Shown here in pieces: positions 33,800 through 45,446 of a DNA stretch of 64,000 nt. The translations under genes and the position numbers were made by a program. How positions within the stretch are numbered: the stretch's first letter is position 1; every line of letters starts with the position of its first letter. The stretch covers positions 19,869,000 through 19,932,999 of the forward strand of contig JAMKCF010000008.1 of assembly GCA_023634235.1 (NCBI GenBank). Reading direction: 5' to 3'. The notes below the pieces were generated by a model. That model was not told the origin of the DNA. It did no database searches and was given only the letters and a program-made list of their open reading frames with translations. Origin of the DNA: Pisaster brevispinus. Its lineage: Eukaryota; Echinodermata; Asteroidea; Forcipulatida; Asteriidae.

Positions 33800-36700
33800 A
33801 AACAGCTTGCATTGAAATCCTGAAGGCAGCTAGGGGACCTATTTGGTTGCAACGCCCTCGTGGTACGTTGTCAGCATTGCTGCTAAGCTTTTTGGTCGAG
33901 GGTTTGATTTAACGATGTTTTTTTTAAGTGTGTTGATTACTGCCATGTAATGCCTTTGTTGATTTAAGCTTATTTGTTTGCTTAATTAATTAATTTGTAT
34001 ACTTTGGTTTCATATCTATCATTGATAATTGACATACTAATTGTGCGCACAAAGGATGTTGACAGAGTTTTGTCCAGCCCCTTCTGACCACATCACTGAC
34101 CAAGTTGATTGACACCCCTCTCTAAAATGTGGCATGGTCCAGCTTAGGATATCGTGGCACATGAGCTGACTAGAGTGTGCCAGATGTGGCTAAAACGATG
34201 GGAAATGTTAAAGCATGACAACTGCCCCCACCGCAGGTTTTTTAAAGAATAAAACATGAAGTATTTCCTATTATGAAGATATTGCGTTTGATATGAAAAG
34301 GGGGAGCACATGTTATTTTTCATTATGAGTAGTATTTTCAGCTTGCTAACCAAAATACTTGGAATATCCTGATCTCACAATACTATATGCGCTTTGGTAA
34401 ACATTGTTATTGCTACCTTCATGATGAATGTGGTTAACCACTAGTTATTATAGTCTTTTTCGATACTTCATACTTGAATCCTTATTTTTAGTAGACGAGT
34501 TTGTAACTCACAATGAGCGAATTTTCATAATTGCAAATGCCTTGTTTTCTATGTAACAGTCGTTATTTTGAGTGTAGACTTTCCCTCTACGTTTATTACA
34601 TGCATCTTACTTTGAGAGTAGCTTCATTTGTCTTAATGACAAGGCGTCCAAATAGAGCGTCAGGGCAGCCTATGTTTCAATGCTCGTTTTACGCGGTGCT
34701 CCAGCCGCAGTTCTGCAGCCGCCAAATCGTACTAGCATTCTTGGTTGGTAGGCCCCCTATACTTGATTTTGAAGTATGACATCGCAGTTATTTGGTCTGC
34801 ATAGGCAATTCAAAAACTATTGGCTATCACTCGGCCCTAAACTCGCGGTCTCATGTGCATGACGGGTATCCATTTATTCATAGGGCATAACTGAAATTTA
34901 CATAAAAACACTGACGCCAGAGAGATGGCAAATCAAGAAGAGGTCACCAAAAAACCCACCCAAAAAACCCCCAACTAATAACAACAACATCAACAACAAC
35001 AACTCTGCAGGCTGCGTTCTATTACTGATTAACTTATTGGTTACGCTCACTACATGTTTCATTGGTCTTAATTTTGTATAGTGTTGGTATATGTACGTAG
35101 TGGTATTACAATTATAGTAAAATTACAATTAATAAAAGATCTGAAAACATTGAAAAATACATACAAAAGACCTGAATCTTACGTTACGTGTCACTTAGGC
35201 TAGCCTACGGTTACCTAACCTACTCGTTGAATAAGTCTCTCAAAACGTAGACTTTTTAAAAAAAATTTATGGAGTTTAAATGTTTTACTTCGAAAGCTGC
35301 AATTGATTAAGCTTATTGAGCAGCAGCAGAATGTAATTACACGGGGTGCTTCAATGTTGCATTCTCTGTTAATTCCCGTATATGCCCTAGGATTCCGCAG
35401 GGCATCATGTACAAGTCCTTATCTCTAGCATAAGTCTAGACAACGCTACAGATAATCGTACCTTCTACTACTAAGTACTAGTTATAACAAAATATGAATT
35501 TTTGCCAAATTTGTCGCACAAATTTGTCGCCACCGTGTCTGTCGGTTGGTGTGTTGTAAGTTGTACATTTTTGAACTTACCAAAAACAGCTGCAGAGGCC
35601 AGGAGTCGGTCATTTCCCTGCTGTGTAATTCAGGAGCCTTGGTGATGTCAGTCGTAGCTTCTTCTGGTTGTTCCTTTGGTGAACGACAGCAGCCATGTCT
35701 TTATCAGGCACTAAACAGTCCTCCCTATACCTGACTGAACAAACAGAGTTTAACTTATTCCCTCCCGTCGCCGCGGAATACGCGTACCACCATCCAACTT
35801 TTCGACCAACTCCAACAGCATGTTGCTGATGTTTGAGAAGGAGCAGCAGTGCGCCCTCAAGAGACTATAAACTGTTATAGATGTTCGGGCTAGTTGGGTG
35901 CGGGACCATTGATCTTTATTAGGCTACTAATGTTTGAAGTAGTATGTTGCGAGGCACCCTACTAGCGCTCGGAAGTTTTTAACAAGCGTGCACGCAAAGT
36001 AGTCACTTTTGGTAGCGAAGCACCGTTGTTTTTCAGTACATCCCTACCAGGGGTTAGTGACAGTGGGACCGAGCGAAAATTGCAGGGGAGGGGGGTCCAT
36101 AAACAACACCCGTAAAATTGGGGGGGGGGGGGAGTTTAGATGTCCATGCACAATAAAGTTTGAGTTCATTTCTTTTTCAGTTCAGTTATAAAAGTAAATC
36201 GGCTTCTTCTTCAGTTTGCCATAGTCTTCTTCCAATACATTTGCATTTAATGTTTTGCTATAAACAACAAATAGGTCGAGTCCGGCTAAAGAAGGTTTTT
36301 CAGCTCGGTTTTCGGTTGGAAAAATTCAGGGCCAAAGGCTTTGAAGGTCATGGTTAAATTAATTTAAACGTTCTTGCGATGGAATTATTAGGCTGTTATT
36401 ATTATTATTACTATTTTATATATATATTGTTTTTATAGTTTATTTAGCAGGGGGAAGACTTGGTGAGATGGTATTGACCCCCTAATAGGCCGCGGTCGCT
36501 GAAAGTCAAACAATGCCAACATACAATTCAAGTCCGTGTGTGTATGGTTCACACCACGCAGAACTACTCTCAGCCGAACATCTGACGTCACACTTCGAGG
36601 CTCGTGAACAACGCCAGATACCAGCCAGACCGGATGTTGCCAAACGTACCTTTGACCTAGCATTCATTTCACACGGACACTCGCAGAACAAAACGACGCT

Positions 36701-38139
36701 TCGTGATGTATCCAATGAAATCATTGGGCCTTAAGACCAGTACCTGTCTCTATCCTTGCGGATAAAGACAGGGAACCACTCTACCAATAATGACAGGTCT
36801 TCATCTCCAGCTGCCCAGTGATCGAGGGAACCATTTAGAGTTTGTGACGTCACATGCAATTGCAACGGGCTCTGTAAGATTGTTCCGAAGGGCCTTAATA
36901 CAGTGGAAGTTGAGAAACCCGGATGAGAAGTGACTCGCCAAGTCACCTGACGTCACATCTTCGCAATAGGTTGTGAGCGTTGGCAGACAGTAGCTTTAGC
37001 CGCATGTGACGTAGGTGGAAGAGGTCAAACACTTCTGTACGGTCTTTGTTTTGTCCAAGCCTCACTCTTCATCAATCAAAAACATTCTACTCGCAAACTG
37101 CTGGGGTAATTTTCTGAGATTGTCACTAATTTGGTGGTAAGAGAAGCTTTTGTTTCTCGTACTGTGAATGTTTGGATTACCACTACGTAGTTAAAGGTGG
37201 GGCCTCACTTTTGGTAATGACCCGGAATAATAATAAAATGGACTGTCTTTTTTATCCGAAAGCCTACTTGTTATAAAAACAGTTGGTAATGGTAGTATGC
37301 ATCCTGCCCCCCAGTGATTAGAAATTAAATACAAAGTTGGAAATGTTTTAAACTCTGAAGATGGCCTTAGCAAACACTGTATTGCTGAAACTCTCACAGG
37401 TGACTTTTATTGTATCTTCTTTATTAAAACTTTTGGCCTATAAATCAGCATTACGCTGACAAAAACCAATCTATGATTCTACCTCATTCTGCCCAAGTTC
37501 CCCCAAAACTGGTTATCAGGGAATATACCTAAATTGATACACCTGTCCAACTCTACGACCCATGATTCCAAAACCAAATCAGAGTAGTTTAAAATCAAAT
37601 CATCTCTGTTAAGTGACGTATTGGAAATCCATTCGGATTTACAGTACCGGTACGTAGACAACAATTGCCTCTATTCATAGCGGAATTAAAGGCACAATAT
37701 AAAAAAGGTGGTACTGTTTTGCAGCGTATACAAAATGTAAAACTCCATTAACCAAAAACAGACACTTTTTGTCAAAGCTCAAAATTAGGATTATTTGCTC
37801 AGCAAATAAATGAAAAGACGAGCCTTTAAATAACACATATTTAGGGCTCAAGTATTTTTTTTAACAAAAATGTGAAATTCATTCATTCATTCAAACTGAT
37901 ATTTATTTCCATACTTCATGAAAACAGAGTACAAACAATGTTTTTAAGGAATAACCAATGAACAAAGCTATTTAATGAGGGTGAGAAAAATAAATAAATA
38001 GAGTATGGAGGCATCATCTGGAAGCCGAGGCTTATGTAGGGATGCCTGGGGACAGACAATAAACGGGGACAAGAACGAACGGACAGACAAATAGAATAAA
38101 GACAGACATGATGAAGACAACAATGATGAGAATACTAAT
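33800..38139. other. Gene-poor interval between the duplication and the LINE
   Basis: No gene is supported. It holds a G-rich run near 36.12 kb, a (TTA)n run near 36.40 kb, and an inverted word pair CCTGTCTCTATCC/GGATAAAGACAGG near 36.75 kb that is also seen in part at 13.02 kb. Short open frames around 36.4-36.9 kb overlap on both strands and match no family I recognise. Confidence 0.45.
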
Positions 38140-38144
38140 TGCAC

Positions 38145-38194
<50 letters not shown>

Positions 38195-38215
38195 CAATAA
38201 TAACAATAATAAGAA
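38139..38215. repeat. (AAT)n microsatellite, 3' tail of the LINE
   Basis: About 20 near-perfect AAT repeats adjoin the 3' end of the minus-strand LINE. A CATTCATT run lies a little farther on, at 37.88 kb. Confidence 0.75.
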
Positions 38216-38286
38216 GAAATCGAGTAATAGTAAAAAAGCGTTTGCTGACAACTTAAGCAAAAGTAAAATGAGAGTGAGAAGGCAAA

Positions 38287-39834
38287 CTATGTCAAATACT
38301 GGGAGAGGAGAGCTCTTTTATAAGTGCGTTTAAATCGACCCACAGATGATTGTGATCTAATCGACTGGCTTAAACCATTCCAAAGACGCGGCCCAAAGAA
38401 ACGAAGTGTTTTTAAGTGGAATGATGAGCGGGTGAATGGCACATAAAGGTGTGATTTATTATGTGATCTGGTAGAATACCCATGAGTGTCACGGACAGAG
38501 GTAAAGAATGAACAAAAGGAGGTGGGTAAAAGGTTGTGGGTAAATTTGTACATGAAGATACCCGTATGAAGTTTATTAATTTCTGCAAGTGCTAGTGAGT
38601 GTAACTGTGCGAAAAGAGGTGCGGTGTGCTCTCGGGGATGCGATAAGGTGCATATCCTGATGGCCCTTTTTTGGGTGGTTATTAGTGATTGGAGTTTGTT
38701 TTTAGAAACTTGTGCCCAGATGATATTACAATAGTTAAGATATGGAAGAATGAGGGTATTATAAAGTAATACCAAAGATTTGGGAGGAAGAAAAGCACGA
38801 AGTCTAGACATAACACCAGTGTTGCGGGAAATGGTTTTAGTAATGGAAGAGATGTGTTCAGACCAGGAGAGTTGATCATCAATAATGACACCTAGAAAGT
38901 TTGTGGAGTGAACTTGAAGGATAGGATTATTGTCGATACGAAGAATAGGAATATCTTCTGAGAGATGAGAGGATTTACTGAAGAGCATGAACTTAGTTTT
39001 GTGTTCATTGAGGGAAAGTTTGTTGGCTTTAAACCAGGAAGAGACTTTAAGAAGTTCGGCATTCATAATATTTAAAGAATTAGCCGGATTGGAGTCAGAG
39101 AAAGCAATAGTTGTGTCATCTGCAAATAGCGTAAAAGACAGAAGGGAAGAAGAAGAATGCAGATCATTAATATAAAGCAGAAAGAGGAGTGGGCCAAGAA
39201 TAGAACCCTGTGGAACGCCATGATGAATTTCTTGCCAAGGAGAGTTGTGATTTTTAAAAGAAGTGAACTGTTGTCTATTGTCAAGATACGAAGAAAGCCA
39301 TTCGAGAGCAACACCTCTTATGCCGTAGAAATTAAGTTTGTCAAGGAGAATGGAGTGATCAATGGTGTCAAATGCTTTCGAAAGATCAACAAAGACACCG
39401 ACAGTGCTCAATTTATTATTTAGAGCAGTGGACACTTTATCAACAAATTGAATAAGCGCCATGTCTGTAGAGTGTTTAGCTCGAAACCCGTACTGAGAGT
39501 CAGAAAGAAGATGGAAGCGAGAGATAAAATGATTGAGTCTGTTGTAGAAAAGTCTCTCAAGAATTTTAGAAAAGCAAGGAAGAATGGAGATAGGTCTGTA
39601 ATTGCTGATGTTAAATAAAATAAAATGCAGAAAGGAAATCGAGCATATGCAAGCAAGAAAAGCAAAAAATATACATGTTAGATCACACTCAAATAAATGA
39701 GTACAATTCTGGCAATGGAACCTCAAACAAACAACTGAGTTTAAACAAAGCTGTCCAATGGAGAACCAAATGAAAGTGATAATTACTAGCAACATGGAGG
39801 TAGCAAGCACAATGTTATCCGGTAGGTGAAGCAA
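38287..39834 (-). CDS. LINE reverse transcriptase domain (endonuclease lost)
   Basis: The RT is recognisable from about 39.61 kb onward (SNYRPISILPCFSKILER). It has the catalytic motifs FVDLSKAFDTIDH, GVPQGSILGPLLFLLYINDL and FADDTTI, the thumb segment KLSLNEHKTKFMLFS, and a C-terminal region (LPYLNYCNIIWA) typical of CR1/L2/Rex-type elements. The frame is open to the stop at 38287. The first 75 or so residues are hydrophobic and unrelated to an endonuclease, so this 5' part is probably junction sequence and the natural start is lost. No APE endonuclease motif is present. The RT catalytic aspartates are intact. Confidence 0.85.
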   Translation of the reverse strand: MLHLPDNIVLATSMLLVIITFIWFSIGQLCLNSVVCLRFHCQNCTHLFECDLTCIFFAFLACICSISFLHFILFNISNYRPISILPCFSKILERLFYNRLNHFISRFHLLSDSQYGFRAKHSTDMALIQFVDKVSTALNNKLSTVGVFVDLSKAFDTIDHSILLDKLNFYGIRGVALEWLSSYLDNRQQFTSFKNHNSPWQEIHHGVPQGSILGPLLFLLYINDLHSSSSLLSFTLFADDTTIAFSDSNPANSLNIMNAELLKVSSWFKANKLSLNEHKTKFMLFSKSSHLSEDIPILRIDNNPILQVHSTNFLGVIIDDQLSWSEHISSITKTISRNTGVMSRLRAFLPPKSLVLLYNTLILPYLNYCNIIWAQVSKNKLQSLITTQKRAIRICTLSHPREHTAPLFAQLHSLALAEINKLHTGIFMYKFTHNLLPTSFCSFFTSVRDTHGYSTRSHNKSHLYVPFTRSSFHLKTLRFFGPRLWNGLSQSIRSQSSVGRFKRTYKRALLSQYLT

Positions 39835-39926
39835 GCAAAGAAATGAAATGTTGATGAAGGTGTAATGCGATGGAAGCGTGATGAAAAGAGTCTGGCGTTG
39901 CTACGGGTACGGGCAGGGGGGGAGTA

Positions 39927-40670
39927 TCAAACTCGGTAGAATGCAGCGAGACCCCCTGTGTTGTTCCGCCACTTGCCAGCCACAAACCTGTACTTGTGCC
40001 CTTCCTTGTAGGCCTTGGACACCTCCAAACTCCAACGGCGTTTCTCTTGCAGATCTTGCCGGGTCAGATCCTCGGTGCAAAAGTAGTGGGTGTCGGCCAA
40101 GACCTGTCGCTGTTGACGAAGAATGGTAACTTTGTCCTGGTAGCAGTTAAGTTTAAACAAGAGATGTTGTGGACGACCCGGTGTTTTGGGACCATCCCGA
40201 TGGGCTCTTTCAAGCTTGACGTCATGGAGGCCAAACTTGTCCTTTAGCATCTGCTTGCAGAGGTCCAGGCAGTCTTCGTCCTTGTTTTGAGGGAATCCAA
40301 TCACTCGGATGTTGCTCCGACGGCTAAACCGCTCCAACTTGTTAAGTTTTTCAGCATGTTCAGCTAACTGCTGTTCAGCTTGAGCCCATTTGGTAGCCAT
40401 TTTCTCAAGCTCATTGATCTTCGATTCAAGTTCATCCACGCGTTTAGATTGGTACTCAATGGCTGTGTTGAAGTTTGCCTCAATGCTGTCGATGCGCCTA
40501 TTAAGGTCGACTTGTCCCCGACGGATCTCTTGCAGGGCACCCCGGACAAACTGCTGGAAGTCCCCATGGGGTTCCAGGGGCTCAGTGGAGGGGCCCGACT
40601 GGGGTGACAAAATGGGTGCCTCTCGATCCGGTGATGTAGACTTTGGCAATTTTCTTCGTCCACTAGGCAT
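39927..40670 (-). CDS. LINE ORF1 protein (coiled coil plus RRM-like, Transposase_22 type)
   Basis: A 247-residue open frame starts at ATG 40670. Residues about 45-115 form a heptad-rich coiled coil (DLNRRIDSIEANF, VDELESKINELEKMA). Then comes RRSNIRVIGFPQNKDEDC and LERAHRDGPKTPGRPQHLLFKL, the hallmark of L1-type ORF1 RRM domains, followed by a basic C-terminal domain (RQVLADTHYFCTEDLT.....KRRW). These proteins bind element RNA as trimers. The frame is uninterrupted, unlike the rest of the element. Confidence 0.8.
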   Translation of the reverse strand: MPSGRRKLPKSTSPDREAPILSPQSGPSTEPLEPHGDFQQFVRGALQEIRRGQVDLNRRIDSIEANFNTAIEYQSKRVDELESKINELEKMATKWAQAEQQLAEHAEKLNKLERFSRRSNIRVIGFPQNKDEDCLDLCKQMLKDKFGLHDVKLERAHRDGPKTPGRPQHLLFKLNCYQDKVTILRQQRQVLADTHYFCTEDLTRQDLQEKRRWSLEVSKAYKEGHKYRFVAGKWRNNTGGLAAFYRV

Positions 40671-40719
40671 TATTGGTTCTGGATGTTGGCTCAGGCTGTT
40701 CGATGATGTTATTTAACAA

Positions 40720-41616
40720 GATTGGATGGGTTCAGCAGGTCGGAAGGTAGGATTTTGAGCTTAAAACATGAAATTTCTGAGAGCTCAGTGTAAGTGCGTC
40801 CACACGTTATCGCATCATTATCCCAAAATTGATGTTTTATTGTCCGTTTTTAAAATATTTATATATATATATATTTTTTTAATCATTGAAGCTCTATAGC
40901 TTCAAAGCAAGAGAAAAAATAAAAATAAATAATTTTTTTTTTCGAGGTTCTCCCCCCCCCCCCTGAAAAAAGACTCGCCGAAACAAATACAGAAAAAAAA
41001 CTTACTGTGAGATACCTATGTCCATGGCAGCATTACCTATTAATGACACTTTAACTACACTTCTGAAGTAACATGAGATCTATTTTAAAAATCTTTAGCT
41101 CATTTCCTAGAAGGTTTTTGTGGTTTACCGAGACTCTGTAAACGAATCACCATGAACTCTTTTTAGTATTACAACCGAAACGGATGAGGAAAGACCTATA
41201 GTAGCAATCTGTGTGATCATTATGAAACACGTGGAGGCATTCTGGCCAAGTTCAAGGGCAAGGTATAAACCTCAAGTCAACAGTTCCTGAAATATTATTA
41301 TTATCAAACATGAGTCAGGTTTGCTCAGAACAATCTTTCCAGTTTGGTGCTCGATATGTGGAACTGTGTCTTTATTGTGTTCTGTGAATCTTAGGAATTC
41401 TTCGTAGAATTGTATTTCTGTACACGAGGAAGTGAGTGTGTTAAAACACTAGGGGGGGGCACACACACCCTCTGTCACATATCGGGCATAGTATATAAAT
41501 CTTTCCCTTGAAATTAAAATTGTTGAATATAAGTTTGCTTACAACTGGTTAGCGGCCCGCTTAACGGCCCCAAATGTGTATGTGTGTGTAACGGCCCCAA
41601 ATGTGTGTGTGTGGGT
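40720..41616. other. Intergenic, no gene seen
   Basis: AT-rich, with a C10 tract near 40.96 kb. Near 41.33-41.42 kb is a weak relative of the 17.4 kb and 57.2 kb fragment (GAATCTTAGGAATTCTTCGTAGAAT). Confidence 0.4.
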
Positions 41617-41780
41617 GCCCTTACACATGCCAACTTACGGGGTACTTTTAACAATGGAACAATGGACCCCACAAGGCAATTTCAATAGGAACAATAGGGC
41701 CCCACAAGGGAATTCTTTAGAAAAGGGAACAATAGAACAACAATAGCAGAACCCCACAAACCGGATCCGTAAGGTTGGGT
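41617..41780. mobile_element. 165-bp repeat, copy 2 (near-identical copy at 21.5 kb)
   Basis: Same sequence as 21519-21682, same orientation, again flanked by GT repeats on both sides. The only clear difference by eye is AGAACCCC here for AGTACCCC. Such similarity 20 kb apart, in a region where everything else is diverged, suggests recent mobility or conversion. Confidence 0.8.
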
Positions 41781-41781
41781 G

Positions 41782-44700
41782 TGTGTGTGTGTGTGTGAAC
41801 ATGTCTACGCATTCAAACCGAGGACTTTAGCAATAGGGATCCGGGAAAATGACATATCGGGGACAGTCCTCGGTTTGTTTCGTGTACAAAACCAAGTCCA
41901 CAGCATGGGATGTCCTCGGTTTTATATCATTTACAAACTTGTGTGTGAGTGTGTGTGTGTTTTAGGTAGCTTTCAGATGCGTTAAGGAAAATGTTGCGTA
42001 TGACACTCTCGTAAAGTCTCTGAAGGGGAGACAATAATTTTTTCTTGTTTGTTCTGCGTTTTTTTAAGCGTTTTGTTCATTTATTTTTAAACCTTTGATG
42101 ACCCTTGTCGGTTAGTATAAATATATGTTAAGCGAGTGGCTGGCTTTCTGTGGTTTATTTTTTTTTTTTCGGGGGGGGGGGCAATTTTGTTCCTGTTTCT
42201 TTTTCTTCGTCCTTGTAAATAATCCTTGACAGTTAATGTATCAAATCGCTGGGGGAGGGGGAGGGGCGAAACTCCAAAACTCTTCGAAAAGCATTTTCTG
42301 TTTTACATATTACGCTAACGATCTTCCCGTTTACTGCATTTTGCTATAGTCCTACTATTCGTGTTGAGTGTTGCATTTCACACTCAACTCGGAGAGGGCG
42401 TGGTTACTTATCTAGAAACACCCCTCCCATTCCCCCCATTGGTGAAAATCCTGGATATATCAACAGCTGTGGCTGTCACGATGTCCTGGAAAGTGTAAAG
42501 TATGAACTGACAGCATCACGTCGTTGGTTGAGAATGGTCTACCTATAGTGTAACACTGAGATTCCGCCGTGGGCTTGAAATCAGACCCTTCTACTCCTAA
42601 GAGATAATTTGGGCCAGACCCTTCTTCCTTTTAAGAGGCTCTTCGTTCGAAGGAAACTTGTTACTTTCATCCAAAGCTTAATCTTGTTAGCTTCTCTATA
42701 GTTAGGTGTTTATGTGTTAAAGGTGAGTTCTGGGCAGAAAGAATCAAATTAAATGAGAATACCGAATAATGATCTTACCTGGAGTGTAGTGCAGATTACG
42801 AGGCAGTGATAGTGAGATCTGGCGGACATTGTCATCGTATGGGAAGATGTCAATGCTAGAGCACAGTTAGAGTTATGAAGGTTTTCAAGTCCAAGCGGAA
42901 TGCAGTTCCCTTCCTGTCAAAAGTGTTCAAGAATTAGATAGCACTGTTGAATATTAATGGGGTGCTAAAATGATGCCTGGGATTCGAGGTTACTTTTACA
43001 GCTAGTTTGAAGCTCAAAGCTCACGGCAAGTTGTTGCTCTTCCTCTTCCCACTTTACATAAATAGCATCCAACTATAAACAACCATGCAACAGAATCTCC
43101 CCAGTCCAGATGTCAAACCTCCTGTGCAGGAAAAACTGCACAGAATTATCCACGGAAAAAAACCCAGTAACTTCAACTTATTTCCATTGGTGTCACCAAC
43201 TTTATTTTGAACTGTGTCAAAATAGAAACATGTCTGTTTTCCCCACTATCTCATCCTGAAAAAAATATCTTGTCTTCTCGGTATACCAGTGTGTTAAAGT
43301 ATGCTATTGGATCAAAAGTAACACAAACGCGGTTATTTTCCTTGTTCGCTTTGTCAACTTGAAAGAGTAAAAAAGGTCCCCATTTTAGATGTATGCGGAT
43401 GTATAAAGAGGTCAATTACGAAGGTCACGAAGCAAACTGTTTTGGGGTTCCTGTGACCACTAGAACCTTCCCTGCGAATAAAACCCATTTGGGAGTGGAT
43501 CAAAGAATTGTGTTTTAGACTTTAAAACCAGTTCTGGTTATTCATATTAAGTGAATTATTATAAATCACAATGTGTAATAACAGCCCACAGCTCCAAGGT
43601 CAAACAGTAACTAAGTGCAAATGCTCAGGAGGGAAAACTGGCATTAACGTACTCTGACTTCTTGTCATTTTCGCCTACAGATGTTAGTGTGAAGAGAGGT
43701 TTCGATGAAACAACCACATTGAAAACTGTGTTGAGTTTGCACACAAATTACAAACTGAGATTTGTTTTGTTCAATTAAAACAGGTCAGTTGTGAGGTATT
43801 TTCCCATTAGATGTTAAAACAGTTTTTCCGTTCAAGTGGAACTTCGTCATTCGTCGACAACACCAAAAGTTCAGACAAGATGAACCAATCAGACAGTATA
43901 CTAATGCAAACCCCCGGTGTTGGCAAATACATTTTAGTGAACAATAACTCATTCTTACTCCGGAAGTTATTATTTAATAGTCAACTTTCAGAGCCGATAT
44001 GAACCCCTGGAGACGAGCAGAGTACTGTGCGAAACGTCGAGGTCACATAAACGGCTCTTTTCTCTCATAAGAGGTTTACACATTGTTGTACTGACAGTTA
44101 CTTCCTACTCTATCCACACCACCCAGAGCTTCTAATATTTTTTATTATAACTTTATGAAACATACCAGAAGTATTGAATTTATTTCATATTTTTACATCT
44201 TGGATTCAGTAGATCAGCGCCCGAAGATAGACAGAGGGCGCTGTTCAAAATGACAATATTTCAGTTGATGAAGTCTGTGAAAATATTCAGTTTCAACGCG
44301 TTATTTTATTACAAAAAGAAACGACAGGTAAGTTCACATAAAAAGTATGTTATTTTAAAAACGGTTCATGAGTCAATACAAATTTGTTATTTCAAATACA
44401 TTAAATATATTATTTTTGTTATAAAATATATTATTTTTAGTAAATACATTTTTCAGTAAAAGCTAAACCAAATTAATTACTCGTTTACTATTTAATGTAA
44501 TTTAATCACCGTGATTCAATATATATATGTGAAATAAATAACATATTTAATATTGCATAATACACAAGATTGCCAGTTTACTCATACAAATATGTTTAGT
44601 ACTATATTTCACTTAAATCAAGTTTTAATTAAGAGGTATATGTTAAAACATGTGTTTACTTTGTAAACAACATTTTGCGTGTGCTTGAATCATGTCGCTT

Positions 44701-45235
44701 AATCTTTATCTGTTGAGCATTTTATTCTCCGCTCAAGCTATAAATAAAGAACGTTCTCCACTATGATTGTGAGGGACGATATAAAATAAATAAGTTTCGG
44801 TATGTAAATATGATTTACTAAACTTGTGTACAACTAATCTTGTTCTTTTTAAATTTAAATTTTCCTGTTAATGTTACATATAGGTAACACAAGGAGGTAG
44901 ATTAATTTAGTGGACATTTGGAAAGATATCATTTAAATTAATTGTGCTTTTTTGTGTCAATGAGCTAATTATTGTTATGATTATTGTACTGTCTCGTATA
45001 CAAAAAATGACACTATATTACTAAACCGTGCATGTCAAAAGACCTGACGTCAGCTCCAGCCAGATAACCACAAACAATAGTACAAAACGATTCTGTGTGA
45101 GAAAAACCTCCTCACGATGAATATTCATGATTTGTGTATAATGGTCCCACGTCACTCCAAGCTAAGATAGACATTTGTTGCCATTGGTTGAATAACTAGT
45201 AGGTTTGGACTTAGGATCGGAAAGCTTCTCCACCC
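41782..45235. other. Intergenic, no gene seen
   Basis: GT microsatellite to 41.97 kb, a G10 tract near 42.17 kb and AT-rich sequence at 44.3-44.9 kb. A 26-codon open frame at 44250-44327 ends at a strong splice donor (CAG|GTAAGTT), but nothing downstream joins it convincingly. A ribozyme-like motif at 43990-44057 is treated as a finding. Confidence 0.4.
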
Positions 45236-45241
45236 TTTATT
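45236..45241 (-). terminator. Probable poly(A) signal AATAAA of the astacin-like gene
   Basis: AATAAA on the minus strand about 206 bases after the stop codon of the metallopeptidase gene. This is the first canonical signal in the 3' flank. Confidence 0.4.
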
Positions 45242-45446
45242 TTTGCATGGAGATTATGCCTTCGATGATGTGCTTAGTGTTATAGGACAGTGTGACCATA
45301 ATCATGTAGGTTTATCCTTTGATTTGCTCTGCCCTTATATCAAACATGGGGAATAATAAGGGAATATATTTGGGGGCTAATTACCCTAATTACATATGTG
45401 GAGGTTCCTCCAGAGACAATGCCTTTGTGTATATTAACTAAAAACG

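Larger units (their letters stand above)
23140..33800 (+). repeat. Right arm of the head-to-head inverted duplication (carries ZNFX1 copy B)
   Basis: Matches the left arm on the opposite strand from about 23.14 kb (GATCTTCTTTATTCCGATATTG, compared with the complement of about 10.57 kb) to about 33.8 kb. Beyond 33.8 kb the similarity is lost by eye. Microsatellite growth, for example at 31.56-31.64 kb, and small insertions account for most length differences. Confidence 0.85.
38140..40720 (-). mobile_element. Non-LTR retrotransposon (CR1/L2-like), internally deleted
   Basis: On the minus strand the order is ORF1 (40670-39927), then a non-coding or novel stretch, then reverse transcriptase (to 38287), a short 3' UTR and a TTATTA-type microsatellite tail ending about 38.14 kb. 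A complete element would have an endonuclease and more spacer between ORF1 and the RT; that part, well over 1 kb, is missing. The (AAT)n tail is usual for CR1/L2-type elements. The 5' edge is not precisely known. Confidence 0.8.

Noticed and set aside
36433..36946. Several overlapping open frames on both strands
   Set aside because: No frame shows a conserved motif. The region shares palindromic words with 13.0 kb, so it is more likely repeat DNA.
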